Below the pieces are notes generated by a model. It worked only from the letters and a program-made list of their open reading frames with translations, did not search any database and was not told the DNA's origin. From positions 1-5,301 of the forward strand of contig JBMCLJ010000092.1 of the NCBI GenBank assembly GCA_048615375.1: a stretch of DNA of 5,301 bases, given 5' to 3'. The DNA is from JBMCLJ01 sp048615375 (GTDB lineage: Bacteria > Patescibacteriota > Dojkabacteria > JAOAGR01). Below are positions 1 to 5,301 of this stretch, piece by piece (the stretch's first letter is position 1; each line of letters begins with the position of its first letter). The translations under genes were made by a program, and so were the position numbers.

Positions 1-1292
1 AGTTCAGACATTGTGTCACGAAAATTTCTCATCGAGGTATAGGTGGCCAGAACATACACTTTTTTAAGCCCAAGGTATTCAATTGCCTTCACAGCCTCAT
101 CCAGCGACTCAAATGTTTTTCGTACGGACATACCTTCATACGAGACCCTCAAGGTCATATCCCAACGTCGATCTCCCGCGCAAAAAACATTTTCAAAACC
201 CAACTGTTTCAGGACATTGAAGTCACAGTCCCAGATCCAGGACACATCCCGGCCATCTGCTATCTTATCATTCAGGATAAATAAAATTGCTTCTTTTTGT
301 GGCGCAGGTGTAAGAAGATGGAGATTGAGATTCATACCTGCAGGATTTTTCACCAAAAGTATCTGGAAACGAGTTTTGCCATACTTAATAACCTCACCTC
401 TGCCGAATACTGGCTTGAATGTGCTTACTTTTTCTAAAATTTCTGCTTGCAACGAACCTTTACTTCTCGCACACATATTCTGATAGGTGAGTAAAGCAGC
501 TGCAGCATTGAACGTGCTGAACATTCCAGGAACTTTCATTACAATTTCATTATAGCCGTTTTTATCGGTTCCAATAAGGTCAAATGTATTCTCAAGATCG
601 CTGTTAACCCGGATGTTTTTAATCGTAAATGTTATGGTATTCTTCCCTTTTTGTAACTCTGGCTTCAGGTAACCACGTTCAGGGTCGTGAGGTATCTCGA
701 ACTTAATATACGATGTGTATTCTTTATCAAAAGTAATATAGGTAACTTGGCCAGCAGAAGAGCTGGCCAGCGTAGACACACGGTAATCGTCACCATTGAG
801 AACAAGACCAGGGTTGTTAGATTTTTCAATTGCTTGTTGTAAATATCGCTGTGTCGTATCGATTTCGCCATAGGCATCAAGTTGATCGCGAAAAAGATTA
901 GTTACAACAATACAATCAGGCTTGAGGAACTCCGCGAGCTTAGGCGCTGTAGCTTCCTCTACTTCGAAGATAGCGTACTTTTCAGGAATTTTACCTAAAA
1001 TATTGGCCTTTTCAACCAGTACCGAGGCAATACCACGAAGCATATTTGAGCCACTGGGATTAGTAACATACTCGATTCCTGACTCTTCAAGGAGATGACA
1101 GAGCAGACGGGTTGTTGTTGTTTTACCATTAGTTCCTGTTATAAAAATTACATGTTCGAATGAATTGCAAAGTCGTCGTAAAATTTTAGAAAAGTACCGC
1201 TCCATAATCAACCCGGGGAGCGCAGTAGCGGAATTACGGGTGAAAGTGCGTAGTACAAAGGTAAGAATCTTTAAGCCCAGAATCTGAAGCAT
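1..1292 (-). CDS. murT: MurT, Mur ligase-like subunit of lipid II isoglutaminyl synthase (3' end outside window)
   Basis: MurT pairs with the glutaminase GatD in the cytoplasm and uses ATP and glutamine to amidate the D-Glu of the lipid II stem peptide to D-isoglutamine (family knowledge). The minus strand is open for 430 codons from the ATG at 1292, with an in-frame TAA four codons upstream fixing the start. Visible motifs in order: P-loop GTNGKTTT at residues 53-60; NLFRDQLDAYGE at 132-143, a MurT hallmark; NGDD at 166-169; PGMFSTFNAAAALL from 255; FGRGE at 296-300; then the MurT C-terminal domain (DUF1727) with KNPAGMN around 315-321, NDKIADGRDVSWIWD at 341-355, AGDRRWDMTLR at 372-382 and ATYTSM at 416-421. 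Only a few C-terminal residues should be missing. A gatD partner would be expected to the left but is not in the window. Oddity: residues 133-269 contain no cysteine, so the Cys4 zinc ribbon known from staphylococcal and pneumococcal MurT is absent. The upstream Shine-Dalgarno match is weak at best. Confidence 0.95.
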   Translation of the reverse strand, partial: MLQILGLKILTFVLRTFTRNSATALPGLIMERYFSKILRRLCNSFEHVIFITGTNGKTTTTRLLCHLLEESGIEYVTNPSGSNMLRGIASVLVEKANILGKIPEKYAIFEVEEATAPKLAEFLKPDCIVVTNLFRDQLDAYGEIDTTQRYLQQAIEKSNNPGLVLNGDDYRVSTLASSSAGQVTYITFDKEYTSYIKFEIPHDPERGYLKPELQKGKNTITFTIKNIRVNSDLENTFDLIGTDKNGYNEIVMKVPGMFSTFNAAAALLTYQNMCARSKGSLQAEILEKVSTFKPVFGRGEVIKYGKTRFQILLVKNPAGMNLNLHLLTPAPQKEAILFILNDKIADGRDVSWIWDCDFNVLKQLGFENVFCAGDRRWDMTLRVSYEGMSVRKTFESLDEAVKAIEYLGLKKVYVLATYTSMRNFRDTMSE

Positions 1293-1437
1293 ATGTGTAC
1301 TTTACGTGATGAGAGCTGATTTATCAATATAATCATCAAAATCATCAACATAGTAATTATTATAAAACGCATTGAGTTTTTGATGATGAACTGCTAAGTT
1401 CCAGGTGAAAAATAACATTATTTACAGATACAAATTT
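1293..1437. promoter_or_regulatory. Divergent murT/pyk intergenic regulatory region
   Basis: This AT-rich stretch separates the 5' ends of murT (minus) and pyk (plus), so both promoters must lie here or inside the genes. A perfect TATAAT reads on the minus strand at 1364-1359, with only a poor -35 (ATCATC, 17-bp spacer), and could serve murT with a leader of about 60 nt. A second perfect TATAAT reads on the plus strand at 1328-1333 but lacks a correctly spaced -35. A 10-bp inverted repeat, ATCATCAAAA at 1332-1341 and TTTTGATGAT at 1378-1387, brackets the minus-strand -10. The promoter assignments are inference from consensus matches. No small ORF or RNA gene was recognised. Confidence 0.5.
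1372..1400 (+). promoter_or_regulatory. Candidate pyk promoter (extended -10)
   Basis: TTGAGT at 1372-1377 is followed after 17 bp by TAAGTT at 1395-1400, preceded by TGC to form an extended -10. The individual hexamers are weak (about 4/6 and 3/6), but the layout copies the better promoter ahead of rplU (TTGA at -35, 17-bp spacer, TGCTAA at -10). Transcription would begin near 1407, giving a leader of about 31 nt to the ATG at 1438 and leaving the GTG at 1405 upstream of or at the transcript start. Confidence 0.45.
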
Positions 1438-2856
1438 ATGAAACAAAAAACAAAAATTGTATGTACCATCGGACCGGCAACGTGGGACGAAAATGTACTG
1501 AAAACTTTAATTGATACCGGCTTAACCGTAGCGCGAATTAACGCGTCATTCGCGGATGCGGCTGAAATTAAACGCGTAACTGCTCTTATTCGTAGCTTGT
1601 CAGATAGAGTTGCGGTGCTTCTTGATTTGAAAGGTCATAAAATACGCGTTTCAGATTTCGGAGATCCTATTCAACTGGAAGCGGGTCAGGATTTTATCCT
1701 CGATACCAATCCCGACAGCGAGCATGTCTCAGTGAGTTACGAAAACCTTCATAAAGATATTGCAGTAGGAGCATCCATTCTCCTTGACGACGGCAAGGTT
1801 CATATGCAGGTTAAAGCGATAGAAGGCACCAAAATCATCTGCATCGTTAAGAATACTGCAGAACTCAAACGCCTGAAAACTGTCAATGTCCCAGGAACCA
1901 GACTTTCATTTGATCCGCTTACTGAGAAAGATAAAGTAGATATTCAGGCGGGAGTTGAATGTGATGTAGATCTTATCGCGGGTTCATTTGTGAGAGATGT
2001 TGAAGATGTAAGAGCTATTAAAGAGCGTATTGAGGGAACTGATATTGGTATTATTGCTAAAATTGAAGATCCACTTGGCGTAAGGAACTTTGATGAAATA
2101 CTCGAGAATGTCTACGGAATCATGGTTGCAAGAGGTGATCTTGGCGTAGAAATCCCTTACGAACAAGTACCAATTTTACAAAAGGAATTTATTAAAAAAT
2201 GTAATATTCTCGGGAAACCAGTTATTGTTGCGACTCATATGCTTGAGTCCATGACAAATAGCCCGGCTCCTACCCGTGCGGAAGTGAGTGATGTCGCGAA
2301 TGCTGTCTTTGATGGTACTGACGCGATCATGACCTCAGCGGAAACATCCACTGGCGCGTATCCAGTTGAAGCGATCACGACCATGGCAAAAGTATCGCTT
2401 AACGTCGAAAAAATGTCAGAGTCAAAGTCGTATGATGATAACGCGGAAACTATTTTAAAATATAACGGTAAAGAATCGAACGCTTTTACCAGAAGCTCAA
2501 TCGCAATCGCCAAAGCAACCGCTGAAGCGTGCAGAAATCTACCAATAGCAGCAATAATTGTGCTCTCAAAAGGAGGATTTACCGCGAGAATGATCGCCCG
2601 TCATCATTTGAAACAACCAATCTATACCTATGTACGAAAAGAGAAAGCCGCTAAGCAACTTGCCCTTACTCATGGGGTATCCGCTAAACTTCTTGAGAGT
2701 CAGGATCAGGATCGGGACAGTGCAATCAAGAGAATCATCGCGGAAGCAAAATCAGATGGCGCCGTTAAACCTGGCGACATTGTAGCGGTAACCATAGGTT
2801 CACTCGCGTTTGTAGATACGCACGCAAGTATATTGGATATCCAGACAGTAGAATAG
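1438..2856 (+). CDS. pyk: Pyruvate kinase
   Basis: Converts phosphoenolpyruvate and ADP to pyruvate and ATP, the last step of glycolysis, in the cytoplasm. The 472-residue product has the usual bacterial length without an extra PEP-utiliser domain. Motifs: TKIVCTIGP at 5-13; ARINAS at 32-37; LLDLKGHKIRV at 61-71; B domain roughly 72-155; LTEKDK at 161-166; IIAKIED at 205-211 with the catalytic Lys208 and metal ligand Glu210; MVARGDLGVEIP at 229-240 with metal ligand Asp234; ATHMLESM at 265-272; PTRAEVSDVANAV at 278-290; then the C-terminal regulatory-type domain from about 350 to 472. The frame extends upstream to a GTG at 1405, but the ATG at 1438 gives the family's usual N-terminus and fits the candidate promoter. 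Neither start has a Shine-Dalgarno sequence. Relative to rabbit muscle enzyme, the position of Glu117 is Lys68, Thr113 is Leu64, Thr120 is Val71 and His77 is Phe38; the first three match the K+-independent class. The stop lies 64 bp before rplU, which has its own promoter. Confidence 0.97.
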   Translation: MKQKTKIVCTIGPATWDENVLKTLIDTGLTVARINASFADAAEIKRVTALIRSLSDRVAVLLDLKGHKIRVSDFGDPIQLEAGQDFILDTNPDSEHVSVSYENLHKDIAVGASILLDDGKVHMQVKAIEGTKIICIVKNTAELKRLKTVNVPGTRLSFDPLTEKDKVDIQAGVECDVDLIAGSFVRDVEDVRAIKERIEGTDIGIIAKIEDPLGVRNFDEILENVYGIMVARGDLGVEIPYEQVPILQKEFIKKCNILGKPVIVATHMLESMTNSPAPTRAEVSDVANAVFDGTDAIMTSAETSTGAYPVEAITTMAKVSLNVEKMSESKSYDDNAETILKYNGKESNAFTRSSIAIAKATAEACRNLPIAAIIVLSKGGFTARMIARHHLKQPIYTYVRKEKAAKQLALTHGVSAKLLESQDQDRDSAIKRIIAEAKSDGAVKPGDIVAVTIGSLAFVDTHASILDIQTVE

Positions 2857-2863
2857 TGTTTTT

Positions 2864-2892
2864 TTGAAAAAACTACAACATTCTGCTAATAT
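2864..2892 (+). promoter_or_regulatory. Extended -10 promoter for rplU-rpmA
   Basis: TTGAAA at 2864-2869 and TAATAT at 2887-2892 are separated by exactly 17 bp, with TGC at 2884-2886 forming an extended -10. It starts 8 bp after the pyk stop codon. Initiation is expected near 2899, leaving a leader of about 22 nt before the rplU ATG at 2921. This is the best sigma-70-type promoter in the window and argues that the ribosomal pair is transcribed independently of pyk. No convincing terminator separates pyk from it; the T-run at 2859-2865 has no stable GC-rich stem before it, so read-through from pyk is also possible. Confidence 0.7.
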
Positions 2893-2920
2893 CCATACGT
2901 TTATTTCATTGATACCAATC

Positions 2921-3466
2921 ATGTCGAATATAGCAGTAATTAGCCTCGCCGGTACGCAAGTACTTGTGAAGCCGGGTGACACATTTGAAGTTAACAAACT
3001 ACAAGAGGAACCTGAAAAAGAATTCAGTCCAGATGTACTTTTAAGTACCGATGGAGATAAGGTACTTTATAATGAAGGAAAAGTACAAGCCCAGGTACTT
3101 ACCCATAAAAAAGATAAAAAGCTCTACATCATCAAGTTTCGTGCAAAATCACGATACCGGAGACGTACAGGACACCGCCAGCATATCAGTCTTGTTAAAA
3201 TTGTAGCAATTAATGGAGAAAAGGAATCAAAGAAATCACCGAAAGCAGAAACTGCAGCACAGTCAAAAGACACAAAGACATCTGATTCGCCAGTAAAAGA
3301 TAGTAAGAACTCATCGACAACCACGACAACAAAGAAAAAATCTCCAGCAAAGGAAGAAACAAAGGCTAAAAAGACAGAGGTATCAGAAAAGAAAGCCACT
3401 AAAGCGAAATCTGAAGAAAAACCTTCTAAATCTAAGAAATCTGCGGTAAAATCAAAAGAAAAGTAA
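2921..3466 (+). CDS. rplU: 50S ribosomal protein L21 with Lys-rich C-terminal tail
   Basis: L21 is a large-subunit protein that binds 23S rRNA. Residues 1-98 form the family core: beta-rich start SNIAVISLAGTQVLVKPGDTFEV, central DVLLSTDGDKV, and the diagnostic basic C-terminal motif KFRAKSRYRRRTGHRQHISLVKI at roughly 72-94 (canonical pattern K-NYR-K-GHRQ). Typical L21 ends near residue 100-105; here about 83 further residues follow (99-181), with 26 Lys, many Ser/Thr/Ala/Glu, a run of five Thr at 133-137, and no aromatic residue or Cys, so the tail is expected to be disordered and very basic. The start at 2921 is chosen over an in-frame TTG at 2864 because it gives the normal N-terminus and the TTG is part of the -35 element. 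No Shine-Dalgarno sequence precedes it. rpmA follows after 19 bp in the same operon. Confidence 0.95.
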   Translation: MSNIAVISLAGTQVLVKPGDTFEVNKLQEEPEKEFSPDVLLSTDGDKVLYNEGKVQAQVLTHKKDKKLYIIKFRAKSRYRRRTGHRQHISLVKIVAINGEKESKKSPKAETAAQSKDTKTSDSPVKDSKNSSTTTTTKKKSPAKEETKAKKTEVSEKKATKAKSEEKPSKSKKSAVKSKEK

Positions 3467-3485
3467 TTAGAAACAATAAAACACT

Positions 3486-3758
3486 ATGGCTCATACAACA
3501 GCAGCAAAAGTCACAGCCTCACAAAAAGGCAATGTAATTGGAAAAAGACGTGGAGTTAAAATCTTCGGTGGTCAGGCAGTAAAAGCAGGAGGCATAATTG
3601 TCCGTCAACTCGGTACGTTGTACCATCCTGGCAAAAACGTAGGAATGGGTAAGGACTATACCCTTTTTGCCCTCGCGGAAGGAACTGTGTCATTCACCAA
3701 TACCACTGGACACAAACGAGGCAAAAAAATCGTACATGTAAAACCCGGCGAAGGGTAA
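3486..3758 (+). CDS. rpmA: 50S ribosomal protein L27
   Basis: L27 sits at the large-subunit peptidyl-transferase region, where its N-terminal arm reaches towards the tRNA 3' ends (family knowledge). The 90-residue product has the diagnostic segments GVKIFGGQAVKAGGIIVRQLGT at 23-44 and HPGKNVGMGKDYTLFAL at 47-63, and a length normal for the family. The start ATG opens the expected MAH sequence, with no cleavable N-terminal extension of the Firmicutes type. The arm at residues 4-22 is unusual: the common GGS-x-x-NGRDS pattern is replaced by a TTAAKVTASQKGNVIG sequence, apparently about two residues shorter in the RDS region. The gene lies 19 bp after rplU, the usual L21-L27 order, so the two are probably co-transcribed. 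No Shine-Dalgarno motif is visible before the start. Confidence 0.97.
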   Translation: MAHTTAAKVTASQKGNVIGKRRGVKIFGGQAVKAGGIIVRQLGTLYHPGKNVGMGKDYTLFALAEGTVSFTNTTGHKRGKKIVHVKPGEG

Positions 3759-3761
3759 TTT

Positions 3762-3791
3762 CGTAGGGACACAAGATTTTGTGTCCCTACG
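3762..3791. repeat. Perfect 13-bp palindromic stem, REP-like or 3'-end hairpin
   Basis: CGTAGGGACACAA at 3762-3774 and its exact reverse complement at 3779-3791 flank a 4-nt GATT loop. It starts 3 bp after the rpmA stop. As RNA it would form a very stable hairpin that could define or protect the 3' end of the rplU-rpmA transcript. It is followed by GGGGTGTGG rather than a T-tract, so it is not a standard intrinsic terminator. The GTAGGGAC...GTCCCTAC form resembles dispersed palindromes found between genes in many bacteria; whether it recurs in this genome cannot be seen here. Confidence 0.7.
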
Positions 3792-3817
3792 GGGGTGTGG
3801 TATTGAATTGTTATTTT

Positions 3818-3846
3818 TTAATAATTTTTTAGATTTATGGTACAAT
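3818..3846 (+). promoter_or_regulatory. Promoter for the WGR-domain gene (near-leaderless)
   Basis: TACAAT at 3841-3846 (5/6 to consensus) is preceded by TGG at 3838-3840, an extended -10, and TTAATA at 3818-3823 lies 17 bp upstream as a 4/6 match to -35. The intervening DNA is rich in A/T runs. Transcription would start about 6-8 nt downstream, at 3852-3854, which coincides with the ATG at 3854; the mRNA would therefore be leaderless or nearly so. The assignment rests on consensus matching only. Confidence 0.55.
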
Positions 3847-3853
3847 TCTAACT

Positions 3854-5301
3854 ATGAAGCTTCTCCATCAATGTTAACTCCACTTCCAGTCTGGCAAGTC
3901 TGACAAGGTCTATGAAGTTGAGGTATGTGAACAAAGTGAAGGCGCGTATTTAGTCAACTTTCGGTATGGAAGAAGAGGCACGACTCTCCGTGAAGGTACA
4001 AAAACACCATCACCTGTTTCTCTGGAAAAAGCAAACCAGGTTTTCGAGAAACTAATCGAGGAAAAGAAACGCAAAGGATATACGGAAGTTGGTGCTGATA
4101 ACAGTACAGGCTCCCCAACCAGTAACAAGCCAATTCAGGAACCTGCCAATTTACAGGAAACAACAGAAGAACTGGCTGAACACCTAAAAATCAAGGAATA
4201 TTTGAATTACTGCGTTCAGTTCAAGCAGGAAATTTCCCACTGGAAACTGTCCAGAATTATTTGGCGTGCAGGAGAACTGCGGGTTAATGGTATACGTGAA
4301 GCATTGGTGAAACTTCAAGCGTTTTCACAAGATGAGCTGTTTGTCTATTCATGGATCTGGGCCTTTGGAAGATGTGGTAATGAGAATGACAGAGGAATAA
4401 TAAGCCAGTATATCAACGGAAGTAGCGTTGAGTTAACCCATTGGATTGCGCGGTGTGCTTTATTTGATCTTTCAAATGATGCCCAACAAAAGGAACTATA
4501 CCTGGAAAGTATTTCAACACTTCCTCAAAATTTCGCGAAACAAATTACAGAATCAAGTTACTCAGAACTTCAAACCAAGGTGTGGGACGTTCTGATAAAC
4601 ATTCAGGCACGAAACAATGAATTCCTTGGCGAGCTTTACCTGATAAGTCTTCGGAATCCTGATGTAAAGAAGATCGTGCTTGAAGTACTCAGAGAGACAC
4701 CTGAATTTGATGATCTCTTTACTAGTGTTCGAAAGATATTCAAAGCCGCGGAATTTTTTGACGACTTTGAAACAATTGCAGTTCTCAATCGACGATTGGA
4801 AAAAGAATTCAGTACGAAAACAATTAAGTACTTCAAAAAACGTGTACAAAGATTACTTCGTCGATCGGGTGAAATTGGAAATTCAAAATTCTACACCGGT
4901 CTAGCGAGCGCAATTTTGCTTGAATACGATGAAGAAAAAGATAAATTAAATACCCGGAAAATGTCAAACTATAATTGGCAAAGTGGGCACTATGTATCTA
5001 CCTGGTTCGGGGAATACTCAAAATACAATGCACTGAATTACATTATTCATGGAAGCAGCAATCGAATCACACAACTTTACAATCTTAAATGGGTATATGC
5101 TCCAGGAATTACTCCTGAAATGCCAAAACCATCGACCCGTGAAGAAGCTTTTCCAGAATTATGGGGTCATCATCCTCAAAAACTTGTAGAAATCCTCCTT
5201 CGAAGCAGAGTAGAAATTATAGATGAATTCGCTGTACTCGCTTTATCCGGTAGACAGGATTTGCGGGAAGTGATTACTGATGAAAATCTAGCGCTTTTGC
5301 T
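3854..5301 (+). CDS. WGR-domain protein with helical-repeat-like C-terminal region; in-frame TAA at codon 8; 3' end outside window (possible pseudogene)
   Basis: The frame from the ATG at 3854 encodes a short N-terminus (MKLLHQC), a TAA at 3875-3877, and then 474 uninterrupted codons to the window edge. Codons 9-79 form a WGR-type domain: LHFQSGKSDKVYEVEV, then FRYGRRGTTLREGTKT (36-51; the WGR triad is YGR at 38-40) and FEKLIEEKKRKGY (64-76). WGR domains are found in PARPs and MolR-like bacterial proteins and are thought to bind nucleic acid. A polar linker (about 80-110) leads to a long alpha-helical region, including YFKKRVQRLLRR from 326 and FPELWGHHPQKLVEILLRSR from 433, whose pattern resembles the helical-repeat tails of bacterial WGR proteins. 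The exact role is unknown. No ATG, GTG or TTG occurs in frame between the TAA and a TTG at 4202, which has AAGGA 4 nt upstream but would discard the WGR domain. The N-terminus as read across the stop looks like an intact WGR-protein start, so 3854 is probably the ancestral start. Confidence 0.75.
3875..3877 (+). other. In-frame TAA interrupting the WGR-domain gene
   Basis: This codon sits between MKLLHQC and LHFQSGKSDKVYEV, both of which look like one continuous WGR-protein N-terminus. A single base change would turn it into a sense codon such as Lys, Gln, Glu or Tyr. TAA also ends rplU and rpmA here, so general reassignment of TAA is excluded. It may be a real nonsense mutation or an assembly or sequencing error. 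Confidence 0.75.

Noticed and set aside
43..483. Plus-strand open frame of 146 codons
   Set aside because: It lies antisense to murT, whose motifs are unambiguous; the translation shows no recognisable domain.
1405..1437. GTG at 1405 as the pyk start
   Set aside because: It adds 11 residues absent from the family and coincides with the predicted transcript start; the ATG at 1438 gives the canonical N-terminus.
2831..2870. Terminator after pyk (TGGATATCCA palindrome and T-run)
   Set aside because: The palindrome has no loop, lies inside the coding sequence and is separated from the T-run by more than 10 bases.
2864..2920. TTG at 2864 as the rplU start, adding 19 residues
   Set aside because: The TTG is part of the -35 element of the rplU promoter, and the ATG at 2921 gives a normal L21 N-terminus.
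3124..3399. Minus-strand frame of 91 codons opposite rplU
   Set aside because: It is the shadow of the Lys-rich L21 tail; its Phe/Ser/Val-rich composition is the reverse complement of A-rich codons.
3811..3830. AT-only hairpin followed by six T as a terminator
   Set aside because: A 5-bp A/T stem is too weak, and the same bases form the promoter of the next gene.
3910..4163. Overlapping minus-strand frames of 72 and 69 codons
   Set aside because: They lie antisense to the conserved WGR domain coding sequence and have no recognisable features.
4562..4904. Minus-strand frames of 95 and 66 codons and a plus-strand frame of 74 codons
   Set aside because: All overlap the long open WGR-protein frame in other frames and show no domain or start signal.
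3854..5301. Stop-codon recoding as the explanation for the TAA
   Set aside because: The alternative codes known in Patescibacteria reassign UGA, not UAA, and TAA terminates rplU and rpmA in this same window.

Overview
The window carries four confidently identified housekeeping genes and the first 1448 bases of a fifth gene. The four are a divergently transcribed murT (minus strand, lacking only its last codons at the left edge), pyruvate kinase, and the ribosomal protein pair L21-L27. The fifth is a WGR-domain protein that runs off the right edge. The organism is a bacterium with moderate to low GC and few visible Shine-Dalgarno sequences. A compact pyk-rplU-rpmA block, an L21 with a long Lys/Ser/Thr-rich tail, an L27 with an atypical N-terminal arm and a reduced MurT together suggest a member of the Patescibacteria (candidate phyla radiation). 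This placement is inference from gene style; no rRNA marker is present.

Layout: (1) 1-1292, minus strand, murT, the Mur-ligase subunit of the lipid II amidating enzyme MurT/GatD. (2) 1293-1437, a divergent intergenic region with a 10-bp inverted repeat and promoter-like elements facing both ways. (3) 1438-2856, pyk, a 472-residue pyruvate kinase whose active-site substitutions match the K+-independent class. (4) 2857-2920, a short gap with a convincing extended -10 promoter. (5) 2921-3466 rplU and 3486-3758 rpmA, a two-gene ribosomal operon. (6) 3759-3853, a gap with a perfect 13-bp palindromic stem and then a promoter whose expected transcription start falls almost on the next ATG. (7) 3854-5301, a WGR-domain protein whose frame is open for over 470 codons except for a single in-frame TAA at codon 8.

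Functionally, the genes cover cell-wall modification (amidation of the D-Glu of lipid II), the last ATP-yielding step of glycolysis, and large-subunit ribosome assembly. They are linked by position rather than pathway. No mobile gene, CRISPR array, tRNA or rRNA was seen, and I see no evidence for a new multi-gene system. The points most worth checking are the interrupted WGR gene with its near-leaderless promoter, the K+-independence signature in pyruvate kinase, the absence of zinc-ribbon cysteines in MurT, the unusual L27 arm and the REP-like palindrome.
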